This document shows, in pieces, positions 1 through 7,515 of a stretch of 8,359 nucleotides of DNA. The stretch's first letter is position 1. Each line of letters begins with the position of its first letter. The position numbers were made by a program, and so were the translations under genes. The stretch comes from Candidatus Pelagibacter sp. (GTDB taxonomy: Bacteria > Pseudomonadota > Alphaproteobacteria > Pelagibacterales > Pelagibacteraceae): the NCBI GenBank assembly GCA_012963775.1, contig DTVC01000026.1:1-8359 (forward strand), written 5' to 3'. The notes beneath the pieces are model-generated. The model was not told where the DNA came from. It saw only the letters and a program-made list of their open reading frames with translations, and did no database searches.

Positions 1-13
1 TAATAAAAAATTA

Positions 14-889
14 TTACTTCCATCTATTATGTGACCAAATCCATTGTTTTGGATTGGTAATAATCATTTTTTCAATAATTTGATTAATTTTTAGTGTGAT
101 ATTTTTTGTATCTTCTTCATCATTACCTGTCTTTTCAATTTTATATGGTTCATGAATAGTCATTTCAAAATTAGGTCCTTCTTTTCTTTCCAAAGAAATT
201 GGCACTAATTTGCAGTTATATTTTAAAGCAAGTTGTGCTGGTATAGTTGTTGTATGGGCTGGTTTATTAAAAAATGGGGTTCTAGGACCTTCACTTACGC
301 GCTGATCTACCATTAAGGCAATGCTATAACCATCTTTAACTTTACTGATTATTTCTCTCATTCCCATTCGACCTTTTGGAATTTGATTAGGACAAATATA
401 CTTCATTCTCAAATATTCCATTAGTGGGTTTAAAAAAAAATTGTTTAATGGTCTATAAATTGCTGCACATTTAATACCAAATTTATCAAGTTCCATTGCC
501 ATCAGTTCAAAATTTGCAAAATGGCACGAATAAAAGATTGTTGGTTCATTATTTTTCTTGATCTCATCTAAGTATTTTGTTCCATTAATTTTAATATGAT
601 CAAAATTAATTTTATTAAATTTAAAATCCTTCAAAAATGGATATTCAGCGAAAGTTCTTCCAATGTTTGACCACATACTATTAATAATTTCAGTTTCTTT
701 TTTTTGATCTAATTCTCCCAATCCAATTTTTATATTTTGTTTGGTAATATGCTTTGATCTAAATAATGGTCCAATAAATCTTCCCAGAACGCTTCCAAGA
801 TTTGATGCATTTTTTAGACCTATTATTTTAAAGATACAGAATAAAGAAATTATAGTTACGAACTCAAAAAAATATTTAATAATTTTCAT
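14..889 (-). CDS. lpxL: Late lipid A acyltransferase, LpxL/HtrB family
   Basis: A 291-residue membrane-anchored acyltransferase (E. coli LpxL is about 306) that adds a secondary acyl chain to Kdo-lipid A at the inner leaflet. A hydrophobic N-terminus (about 5-24) provides the anchor. The catalytic HX4E box is HFANFE at 123-128 (His123, Glu128). Further blocks are IYRPLNN at 144-150, MVDQRVSEGPRTPFF at 193-207 and IPAQLALKY at 216-224. The C-terminus has the family signature QWIWSHNRWK (282-291). The family assignment is firm. Whether it is functionally LpxL, LpxM or LpxP, and which acyl chain it uses, is not decided by these motifs. The start overlaps the lpxK stop by four bases. The gene ends with tandem TAA codons (16-14 and 13-11), leaving too little sequence to judge whether the transcript continues. 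Confidence 0.92.
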   Translation of the reverse strand: MKIIKYFFEFVTIISLFCIFKIIGLKNASNLGSVLGRFIGPLFRSKHITKQNIKIGLGELDQKKETEIINSMWSNIGRTFAEYPFLKDFKFNKINFDHIKINGTKYLDEIKKNNEPTIFYSCHFANFELMAMELDKFGIKCAAIYRPLNNFFLNPLMEYLRMKYICPNQIPKGRMGMREIISKVKDGYSIALMVDQRVSEGPRTPFFNKPAHTTTIPAQLALKYNCKLVPISLERKEGPNFEMTIHEPYKIEKTGNDEEDTKNITLKINQIIEKMIITNPKQWIWSHNRWK

Positions 890-1815
890 ATAATTTTTTT
901 TATTTGATCAATAAATTGATTGCGATTTTCTATTTCAACTTCTATTTTTAAAAAACTAATATTTTGTTTATAATTTTCAGCAATTCTAAAATAATCTTTT
1001 TCTGTTGTTAGTAAAATATTATTATTTTCTTTTGCTTTGTTAATCAAATTTTCTAACGTTTCTTCCGAATATTCATGGTGGTCAGGAAATTTTATTTCTT
1101 CTCCAATATCTATTTTATTATCTTTTAATAAATCAAAAAAATTCTCGGGATTGCCAATTCCCGCAAAAGCAATAACTTTTTTATTTTTAAATTCACTAAT
1201 ATTTTTTGCTCTGTATTTTGTATAAAAAATTTTTATTTCTTTATTTTTGCTAAATATTTTGTTTTCGATATCTCTGTTTTTTTCACCATTTATAACAACG
1301 CAGTTAGCTCTTTTTAAAGCAGAAAGACTTTCTCTTAATGGTCCAGAAGGGATAGTTAAACCATTACCCACCCATTGTTTTTTATTGAAGCAAACAATAG
1401 ATAAATTTTTATTTATGGAAAAATCTTGAAAACCATCATCAAGGATAGCAATATTTGCTTTATTTTGAGCGGCCTCTTTGACAGCCTCTATCCTTTTTTT
1501 ATTTTGATAAACTGGACCTACTTGTTTCTGAAGATCTGCTTCATCTTGAAAAGAATCGTATTTTTTTCTAACAAAAACAGGATTCATATTTAAATTTTTC
1601 AAAATCAAAAATATTTCAATGCACAATGGTGTTTTTCCGGTTCCTCCTAAATAGATATTTCCAACACAGATAATAGGGATTGAAGATTGATTAGTTTTTA
1701 TTAGAAAACGTTTAAAAAGACTTAAAACTTTAATTAATAAGGAGACTGGAAAAAGCAAAACAGAAAAAAAAGAAATTTTATTTTTATCCCAAAACTTTGG
1801 TTTAAAAAAATTCAT
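886..1815 (-). CDS. lpxK: Tetraacyldisaccharide 4'-kinase LpxK
   Basis: A 309-residue inner-membrane-associated P-loop kinase that phosphorylates the 4' position of tetraacyldisaccharide 1-phosphate to give lipid IVA. It starts with the family-typical KPKFWD (5-10) and a hydrophobic anchor (about 14-38). The Walker A region is VGNIYLGGTGKTP at 51-63. A Walker B-like ILDDGFQD (124-131), NGLTIPSGPLRE (151-162), FAGIGNPENFF (217-227), FPDHHEYS (243-250) and LLTTEKDYFR (268-277) all match LpxK. The DD pair and the DHH histidines correspond to the catalytic region described for Aquifex LpxK. Two motifs diverge: the usual SRGYGG after strand 2 reads VRKKYDSFQ (82-90), and DDGxQH ends in Asp rather than His. 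The length is slightly below E. coli LpxK (about 328). Its TGA overlaps the ATG of the acyltransferase gene. Identity is secure from motifs and context. Confidence 0.93.
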   Translation of the reverse strand: MNFFKPKFWDKNKISFFSVLLFPVSLLIKVLSLFKRFLIKTNQSSIPIICVGNIYLGGTGKTPLCIEIFLILKNLNMNPVFVRKKYDSFQDEADLQKQVGPVYQNKKRIEAVKEAAQNKANIAILDDGFQDFSINKNLSIVCFNKKQWVGNGLTIPSGPLRESLSALKRANCVVINGEKNRDIENKIFSKNKEIKIFYTKYRAKNISEFKNKKVIAFAGIGNPENFFDLLKDNKIDIGEEIKFPDHHEYSEETLENLINKAKENNNILLTTEKDYFRIAENYKQNISFLKIEVEIENRNQFIDQIKKII

Positions 1816-1825
1816 CTACAATTAT

Positions 1826-3091
1826 TTATATATATTTTTTTAATTCTATGATCACATTATTAAATATATTTTGACCATAATTTTGTATTTTTGCTGAAAT
1901 CTCATCATTTTTGGCTTTATCTTCTTTAAATTCTTCAACTAGTGATAGACTTAATTCATCAGAATTATTTACTTTTTTGGTAACACCTAATGTTTTTAGA
2001 TATTCATAAATTTCAATAAAATTGGTTACATTTGGACCATGAAAAATTTTGCATCCTAATCTTGCTGGTTCAATAGGATTTTGTCCACTATTCATTATCA
2101 AAGTTTTGGATAATGATTTTCCAAGAAAAACATATTTTGAAATATTATAAAATTTTAAAGATTCGCCGTAAGAATCTATTATTAGTATGTCCGTGCTTTC
2201 GTCCAATTGATCTAGCTTGCTATAAAAAGCAACTTTAAGATGTAAATTTGATAATTCCGTGTCAATTTTTGCTGCTCGATCTATATGTCTAGGAATAATA
2301 ATAGTTAGAACATTATTAAAATTTTTTTTAATTTTTAAATGAGATTTTGCACACAAAACTTCTTCAGTTGGGTGAGTGCTGGCCGCGCACCATATTTTTC
2401 TATTTTTAATTTTATTTAAAAGAGAAACATCTAATTTATTGCTTAAATTTTTTTTAGCTTGTGCAAATTTAAGATTTCCATGATTCTTAATATTTTTAGC
2501 TCCTAAAATTTTGAGAAAGTTTTCACTCTCTTTATTTGATGCAAGACATAAATCAAATTTTCCAAATATTTTTTTTGCAAAATTTATTATTAATTTCCAT
2601 CTGTTAAAAGTTTTTTTTGTTATTCTGCCATTTATTAGCAGTAGGGGAATTTTTTTTTCATTAATCTGTAAAATTAAATTTGGCCAAATTTCAGAATCAA
2701 TAAAAATAGATAAATTTGGCTTCCAATGCTCTAAAAATTTTTTCGTCAAAACGGGAATATCTAAAGGTAAAAATTGATGAATTACTTTAGTATTTTGACT
2801 AAATTTCTTTTCTAAAATTTTACCAGAGCTTAATGTTATCGATGTTAAGAGAATTTTATCAATTTTTTTTTCTTCTAAACAGCTTTCAATTAATGAAAGA
2901 ATACTCATTGCCTCTCCAACGCTTGCTATATGAAACCAAATTAAAAAACCATTATCTCTTGGTATATTTATTTTAGATAGTTTTTCTTTATATCTTATAA
3001 AGTCTTCTTTTTTTCTTAATTTTCTAAAGTATAAATAGAATGGTGCAAAAGGGTAAAAAAGGTATGTAAAAAATTTATACCAAAAATACAT
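1826..3091 (-). CDS. waaA: 3-deoxy-D-manno-octulosonic acid (Kdo) transferase WaaA
   Basis: A 421-residue inner-membrane glycosyltransferase (GT30) that transfers Kdo from CMP-Kdo to the lipid A precursor. E. coli WaaA is about 425 residues. An N-terminal hydrophobic anchor (about 4-22) is followed by two Rossmann-like domains. Diagnostic motifs are FHIASVGEAM at 53-62, in which Glu60 is the expected catalytic residue; SEIWPN at 133-138; NGRITKKTFNRW at 154-165; GNLKFA at 205-210; AASTHPTEE at 236-244; PRHIDR at 267-272; and GQNPIEPARLG at 336-346. The usual GG before the last motif is SG here, a mild change. Whether it adds one or two Kdo residues cannot be read. It starts three bases after the msbA stop and ends ten bases before lpxK. 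The chosen ATG keeps the membrane anchor and needs no extension. Confidence 0.95.
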   Translation of the reverse strand: MYFWYKFFTYLFYPFAPFYLYFRKLRKKEDFIRYKEKLSKINIPRDNGFLIWFHIASVGEAMSILSLIESCLEEKKIDKILLTSITLSSGKILEKKFSQNTKVIHQFLPLDIPVLTKKFLEHWKPNLSIFIDSEIWPNLILQINEKKIPLLLINGRITKKTFNRWKLIINFAKKIFGKFDLCLASNKESENFLKILGAKNIKNHGNLKFAQAKKNLSNKLDVSLLNKIKNRKIWCAASTHPTEEVLCAKSHLKIKKNFNNVLTIIIPRHIDRAAKIDTELSNLHLKVAFYSKLDQLDESTDILIIDSYGESLKFYNISKYVFLGKSLSKTLIMNSGQNPIEPARLGCKIFHGPNVTNFIEIYEYLKTLGVTKKVNNSDELSLSLVEEFKEDKAKNDEISAKIQNYGQNIFNNVIIELKKYI

Positions 3092-3094
3092 AAA

Positions 3095-4840
3095 TTATGC
3101 GCTTAGCTGTTTGCTATATAGATTTTTATAAATCATTGAATTTTTCAGAAGCTCATTATGAGTTCCGAAGTCGGCAATTTTCCCTTGGTTTAAAACAAAA
3201 ATTTTATCTGCTCTAATAATTGTTGATAATCTATGAGCAATAACCAAAGTAGTCTTGTTTTTGGTTAAATTTATAATTGCATTTTGAACTTTTTCCTCAG
3301 ATGCAGAATCTAATGATGAGGTTGCTTCATCTAGTAGTATTATTGGAGAGTTCTTTAAAACAGCTCTTGCGATTGAAATTCTTTGTTTTTGTCCTCCGGA
3401 CAATCTTATTCCATTTTCTCCAATCAACGTTTCATATGATTTCGGTAAGTCCTTGATAAAATCGCTAGCTGCAGCAAAGTCGCAGGCTTTTTTTATTTCC
3501 TCTTCAGATGCATTTAGCTTCGCGTAAGCTATATTTGCACGAACTGTATCATCAAATAGTATTATGTCTTGACTAACCATGGATATCCTTTTTCTTAAAG
3601 AGGCAAGTGATACTTCATTAATGATTTGTCCGTCAATTTGAATGCTTCCTTCTTTTGGATCATAAAATCTTGGAATTAAATTTACAATTGTACTTTTTCC
3701 AGCGCCGCTATGACCCACTAATGCTGCAGTAGTGCCACCTTTAATTGAGATATTTATGTTTTTTACGGCTTCGGCATCTGTTTTTGGATACGTAAAACTT
3801 ACATTTTTAAATTCTATGTTACCTGTATTAATTTTTAGATTTGGATGATTTTCGATTTCTTTAATATCAGGTTCTGTGTCTAATACTTTAAAAACTCTTT
3901 CAGCACCAGTAGCGCCCTGGTAAAACATCATATTAATTGTAGCTAATGAACGAATTGGTTGATAGGCCAACATCATAGCAGTTAAAAAAGAGAAGAAATT
4001 ATTTATTCCCATTTCACCACTTATGATCATAAATCCAGAATAGTAGATAAATCCTGCTATCATGAAACCTGTTAAAAGCTCCATGATTGGAGTAGCTCTT
4101 ATCATAATAAATCCAACTTTGTTTCTTATATGCATGTTGTCCGTGAGTATTTTGCTTGATCTGTCTGACTCGAATTTTTCTTGTTGAAAAATTTTTATCA
4201 TTCTTGATCCTTTTAACATTTCGGATAAATAAGAAATCAAGCTTGCATTGAGAATGATACTTTCTTTGGTTGCTTTTCCTATTCTTTTTCCTAAGGATTT
4301 AGCAACAAATGCTGCAAGCGGCATCATCAATAAAGCAAAAAATGCGAGCTTCCAATTTTGATAAAACATTAAACCAATCAAAACAATTAAAGTTAAACTA
4401 TCTTTCATTAAATTTAAAACTCCATTGCTGACTAAAGTATTGACCTGGCCAACATCGAACATAATGTGAGAAATATATTGCCCCGAATGTTTTGACTCTA
4501 GTGTATGAATATCCGATTTTAATATTGTGGAAGCAAGCTGTTTTTGCATAGTCGTAACAATATTATTGCCAACTTTAATTAATACAACTCTAGCCAAATA
4601 CAAAGACAGGCCCTTGCCCGCAAAAGCAAAGACAATGGCAATTGGTATCAGCAACATCACCGATTTATCTTGCTCAATAAACATTTTTTCAATTGCTGGA
4701 TCAAGCAACCAAGCTATTGATGCTGTACAGCCTGCAACACCAATGGATAATAAAAGTGAAATTATTAGTTTACGGAAATATTTTTTTATATAGGAGTGAT
4801 ATAGTCTTAATAAAATTTTTTTTAGAGTACTAAAATTCAT
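3095..4840 (-). CDS. msbA: Lipid A export ABC transporter, MsbA-type (ATP-binding/permease)
   Basis: A 581-residue half-transporter, essentially the length of E. coli MsbA (582). The transmembrane domain (about 20-320) has helices near 23-46, 61-85, 138-160, 163-180, 247-273 and 280-298. The nucleotide-binding domain (about 340-575) is complete: A-loop Tyr351, Walker A GHSGAGKST at 376-384, Q-loop Gln424, signature LSGGQKQR at 480-487, Walker B ILLDE at 501-505 with catalytic Glu505, D-loop SSLD at 508-511 and switch His536. It works as a homodimer in the inner membrane; MsbA flips core-lipid A to the outer leaflet with ATP. Motifs alone do not separate MsbA from related exporters, but its place directly before waaA, lpxK and an lpxL homologue makes lipid A the likely cargo. 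It overlaps the ubiA stop by one base, and waaA begins three bases after its TAA. Confidence 0.9.
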   Translation of the reverse strand: MNFSTLKKILLRLYHSYIKKYFRKLIISLLLSIGVAGCTASIAWLLDPAIEKMFIEQDKSVMLLIPIAIVFAFAGKGLSLYLARVVLIKVGNNIVTTMQKQLASTILKSDIHTLESKHSGQYISHIMFDVGQVNTLVSNGVLNLMKDSLTLIVLIGLMFYQNWKLAFFALLMMPLAAFVAKSLGKRIGKATKESIILNASLISYLSEMLKGSRMIKIFQQEKFESDRSSKILTDNMHIRNKVGFIMIRATPIMELLTGFMIAGFIYYSGFMIISGEMGINNFFSFLTAMMLAYQPIRSLATINMMFYQGATGAERVFKVLDTEPDIKEIENHPNLKINTGNIEFKNVSFTYPKTDAEAVKNINISIKGGTTAALVGHSGAGKSTIVNLIPRFYDPKEGSIQIDGQIINEVSLASLRKRISMVSQDIILFDDTVRANIAYAKLNASEEEIKKACDFAAASDFIKDLPKSYETLIGENGIRLSGGQKQRISIARAVLKNSPIILLDEATSSLDSASEEKVQNAIINLTKNKTTLVIAHRLSTIIRADKIFVLNQGKIADFGTHNELLKNSMIYKNLYSKQLSA

Positions 4841-5700
4841 CAGAAATTAAATGAAAAAATAAATAAAAAAACAAGCAATCCAGTTAAGTTATTCACTTTA
4901 AAACTAAAGTGGCATGATTTGGGATCGTTAGGTTTAAAAATTTTTATTTGATAAATTAAGGATACGATAAAGAACGCTGATAATGGTAGAATATATTTAT
5001 CTATTTCCATTAAAAGACCTAATATTAAAATACATAAAACACATAAGCTATAACAGGTTCCAACAAAGACTTTTACATTATTTTTAAATTTTATTGATGT
5101 TGATTTAATGCCAATAATTTCATCATCATGCATGTCTTGAAGTCCATAAATCGTGTCATAGCCGAGTGTCCAAAATATGGCTGAGAGATAAAGAATGATT
5201 GGTTCAATCGATATACTATTTGTTATCGATGTCCATCCCATTATTATTCCCCAATTAAAAGTCAGTCCTAAGAAAAGTTGTGGCCAATATGTAATTCTTT
5301 TCATAAAAGGATAAGCAAACGCCAAAGCCATTGAACTTATTCCAAGTACTATTGTAAGCCAATTAAATTGTAAAAGTATTAGGAAGGCAACTAAACAAAG
5401 AAAAACTATATAAATGAAAGCTTCAGAAACAGAAACTTTTCCTGAAGCAATTGGTCTTTCTCTTGTTCTTTGAACTTTCTTATCTAAATCTCTATCAACA
5501 ATATCATTAAAAATGCAGCCAGCGCTTCGCATTAAAACGGAGCCTAAAAAAAATAATAACATGTGTTTTAAATATAAATTTGTTTCTCCGCTAAAATAAT
5601 AAGCAAGAGTCAGTCCCCACACGCACGGCCAGAATAATAGTAAAAAACCTATAGGTTTATTTAGTCTTGTTAATTGAATAAATATTTGAAATCTTTCCAT
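4840..5700 (-). CDS. ubiA: 4-hydroxybenzoate polyprenyltransferase UbiA
   Basis: A 286-residue integral inner-membrane prenyltransferase that attaches the polyprenyl chain to 4-hydroxybenzoate in ubiquinone synthesis. Both aspartate-rich motifs are present: NDIVDRDLD at 65-73, followed by RTRERPIASGKVS at 78-90, and YDTIYGLQDMHDDEIIGIKS at 181-200. These bind the magnesium-diphosphate of the prenyl donor. The start TRLNKPIGFLLLFWPCVWGL at 11-30 is typical of true UbiA rather than of MenA, heme O synthase or chlorophyll synthase. About eight or nine hydrophobic segments are spread along the chain, as expected. Length is normal (E. coli UbiA is about 290). The start codon overlaps the oxidoreductase stop by one base, and the TGA shares one base with the msbA start (TGATG). 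No Shine-Dalgarno is evident. Prenyl chain length cannot be read from the sequence. Confidence 0.95.
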   Translation of the reverse strand: MERFQIFIQLTRLNKPIGFLLLFWPCVWGLTLAYYFSGETNLYLKHMLLFFLGSVLMRSAGCIFNDIVDRDLDKKVQRTRERPIASGKVSVSEAFIYIVFLCLVAFLILLQFNWLTIVLGISSMALAFAYPFMKRITYWPQLFLGLTFNWGIIMGWTSITNSISIEPIILYLSAIFWTLGYDTIYGLQDMHDDEIIGIKSTSIKFKNNVKVFVGTCYSLCVLCILILGLLMEIDKYILPLSAFFIVSLIYQIKIFKPNDPKSCHFSFKVNNLTGLLVFLFIFSFNF

Positions 5701-6674
5701 TAAGGAACAATAACAGCTGGACCAGTAATTTTTCTAGATTCCAAATCTTTGTGAGCCTCAACAACTTCATCTAATCTGTATTTTTTATATATTTCTATTT
5801 TAATTTTACCTAATTTTAATTTTTCAAATAATTTATCTGCCCCTTCCTTTATTTCATCTTTTGTTTCCAGGTACTGCGCCATAGATGGTCTTGTAAAATA
5901 AAGACCTTTTGGTTGTATCATTTTTTTTATATCAATATTTGTAATAGGTCCTGAAGCATTTCCAAAAGATATCATTATTCCTCTTTTTTTTAGACATTTA
6001 ATCGAGCCCTCTAAAGTCTTTTTTCCTACACCATCATAAACAGCAGGAACACCTTCACCTTTTGTGAATTCCAAAACTTTTTTTGCAAAATCTTCCTTTG
6101 AATAATTTATTACAAAATCACAACCATTTTTTTTAGCTATACTCATTTTTTCATCCGATCCAACCGTTCCAATTACTTTACACCCCAAGCTTTTTGCCCA
6201 TTGGGTAAAAATTTGACCAACACCTCCAGCTGCAGCATGAAATAATATAGTTTCATTTGATGAAACCGGGTAAGTTTTATGAAGCAAATAGAATGTTGTT
6301 AAACCTTTAATCATTAAAGTAGCGGCAGTATTAAAATCTATTCCATCTGGTATCTTCACCAAATTTTTTGTAGGATAATTTCTTTCCGATGAATATGCTC
6401 CAAGTGGAGTACCAGCATAAGCCACACGGTCACCAATAGAAAAATCTTTAACTTTTGATCCAATTTTTTTAATAATGCCAGCTCCCTCTGCGCCTATTCC
6501 CGATGGTAACTCAATAGGGTACAGACCTGAACGATGGTAAGTATCTATAAAGTTTAATCCTATTGCTTTATGTTCGATTAGCACTTCATCTGGATTTGGT
6601 TGATCAAGATTAATTGTTTCAAGTTTTAAAACTTCTGGTCCACCTGTCTTTGTGATCCTTACAATACGCGTCAT
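5700..6674 (-). CDS. NADPH-dependent quinone oxidoreductase (zinc-independent MDR family)
   Basis: A 324-residue medium-chain dehydrogenase/reductase, close to the roughly 327 residues of E. coli QorA. The N-terminal GroES-like domain carries LNFIDTYHRSGLYP (40-53) and GAEGAG (61-66), both typical of quinone oxidoreductases. The Rossmann domain shows HAAAGGVGQ at 146-154, the nucleotide-binding loop, and VYDGVGKKT at 212-220. TRPSMAQYLETKDE at 261-274 matches the conserved C-terminal QOR segment. The cysteine cluster of zinc-containing alcohol dehydrogenases is absent, so this is the zinc-independent branch. Such enzymes reduce quinones or activated alkenes with NADPH in the cytosol; the natural substrate is not readable. 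The ATG overlaps the pirin stop by four bases and its TAA shares one base with the ubiA start (TAATG). The adjacent ubiquinone gene hints at a quinone connection, but only by position. Confidence 0.91.
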   Translation of the reverse strand: MTRIVRITKTGGPEVLKLETINLDQPNPDEVLIEHKAIGLNFIDTYHRSGLYPIELPSGIGAEGAGIIKKIGSKVKDFSIGDRVAYAGTPLGAYSSERNYPTKNLVKIPDGIDFNTAATLMIKGLTTFYLLHKTYPVSSNETILFHAAAGGVGQIFTQWAKSLGCKVIGTVGSDEKMSIAKKNGCDFVINYSKEDFAKKVLEFTKGEGVPAVYDGVGKKTLEGSIKCLKKRGIMISFGNASGPITNIDIKKMIQPKGLYFTRPSMAQYLETKDEIKEGADKLFEKLKLGKIKIEIYKKYRLDEVVEAHKDLESRKITGPAVIVP

Positions 6675-7513
6675 TTTTGAACAAAATTTCCGCTTTGATA
6701 ATCTTCAAGAGCTTTAAGAATTTCTTCTTTAGTATTCATAACAAAAGGACCACCTCTAGCTATAGGTTCGCCAATTGGTTTTCCAGATACTAGTAAAAAT
6801 TTTGACTTAGTTACACCTTTAACTTTCAGTTTTTCACCTTTTCTAAGAATAATTAAAGTAGAGCCATTAACTTTATCATGATTTTTATCTCCAATTTTAA
6901 TTTCTCCCTCAATTAAATAAACGAAAGAATTGTGGGTTGGGGAGAGATTAAAATTAAATGTTTTATCTTTTTTCAGCTCTACATCAAAGTAGACTGGGTC
7001 AACATTATGACCTTTTACAGGGCCTTCAATATCATTAAATTTTCCAGCGATAATTTTTATTTTTTTTTCAGAATCTTTATGAACCTGCATTTGTTTAGAG
7101 TCGATGTATATATATTCAGGTTTACTCATTTTTAATTTTGCTGGCATATTTATCCATAATTGGAAACCATGAAGTTTTCCTTCAGACATTGCCGGCATTT
7201 CAGAGTGAATTATTCCTCCACCTGTTTTCATCCACTGAACATCACCCGAAGACATTTTCCCTTTTGCACCCGTGCTATCTTCATGTTCAAAATCTCCACT
7301 AAGCATATAGGTAACAGTTTCAATTCCTCTGTGAGGATGAGGGGGAAATCCACCAATATAATCATCTTTATTTTCAGATCCAAATTCATCTAACATTAAA
7401 AAAGGATCGAAGTAATCAAAAAGGGGAGTTCCAATACTTCTTTTTAATTTAACGCCCGCGCCATCAGATGTCGGCATTGGTTCTATAATTTTACTTACGT
7501 CTACTTGTTTCAT
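6671..7513 (-). CDS. Pirin family protein (bicupin)
   Basis: A 280-residue protein, typical of full-length pirins, with an N-terminal pirin cupin (about 20-125) and a C-terminal cupin (about 170-275). The metal site is intact: PPHPHRGIET at 57-66 gives His59 and His61, and IIHSEMP at 101-107 gives His103 and Glu105. This matches the three-His/one-Glu iron site known from human pirin. The motif LDEF at 41-44 and the C-terminal GEPIARGGPFVMNT at 248-261 are also family hallmarks. Some bacterial pirins have quercetin 2,3-dioxygenase activity and others bind partner proteins; neither role can be assigned here. There is no signal peptide, so it is probably cytosolic. The gene begins two bases after the dehalogenase stop, and its TGA overlaps the ATG of the quinone oxidoreductase gene (ATGA). 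No Shine-Dalgarno site precedes the start, so translation probably depends on coupling. Family certain; function open. Confidence 0.92.
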   Translation of the reverse strand: MKQVDVSKIIEPMPTSDGAGVKLKRSIGTPLFDYFDPFLMLDEFGSENKDDYIGGFPPHPHRGIETVTYMLSGDFEHEDSTGAKGKMSSGDVQWMKTGGGIIHSEMPAMSEGKLHGFQLWINMPAKLKMSKPEYIYIDSKQMQVHKDSEKKIKIIAGKFNDIEGPVKGHNVDPVYFDVELKKDKTFNFNLSPTHNSFVYLIEGEIKIGDKNHDKVNGSTLIILRKGEKLKVKGVTKSKFLLVSGKPIGEPIARGGPFVMNTKEEILKALEDYQSGNFVQK

Positions 7514-7515
7514 AA

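Noticed and set aside
1..13. Possible transcription terminator after the acyltransferase gene
   Set aside because: Only 13 AT-rich bases remain and no GC-rich stem can be formed from them, so no terminator is supported.
432..440. Run of nine A (T on the coding strand) within the acyltransferase gene, a possible slippage or frameshift site
   Set aside because: The frame stays open across it and encodes a normal NNFFLNP segment between conserved blocks, so there is no sign of a frameshift.
1037..1429. Plus-strand open frames of about 60 codons opposite lpxK
   Set aside because: They lie wholly inside lpxK in antisense, have low-complexity hydrophobic or Phe/Leu-rich translations typical of reverse-read AT-rich genes, and resemble no family.
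1816..1850. TATATATA-rich stretch upstream of lpxK that resembles a -10 box
   Set aside because: It covers the 3' end of waaA and the 10-base gap in a very AT-rich genome, where such strings arise by chance, and no matching -35 was seen.
2511..2777. 88-codon plus-strand frame opposite waaA
   Set aside because: It is antisense to conserved WaaA motifs and its translation shows no recognisable domain, so it is a shadow of the real gene.
4527..4793. 88-codon plus-strand frame opposite the msbA N-terminal region
   Set aside because: It is antisense to the MsbA transmembrane domain with no start-site or family evidence.
6932..7393. Two plus-strand frames (67 and 77 codons) opposite pirin
   Set aside because: Both are fully antisense to the pirin cupin region including its metal ligands; they are composition artefacts.
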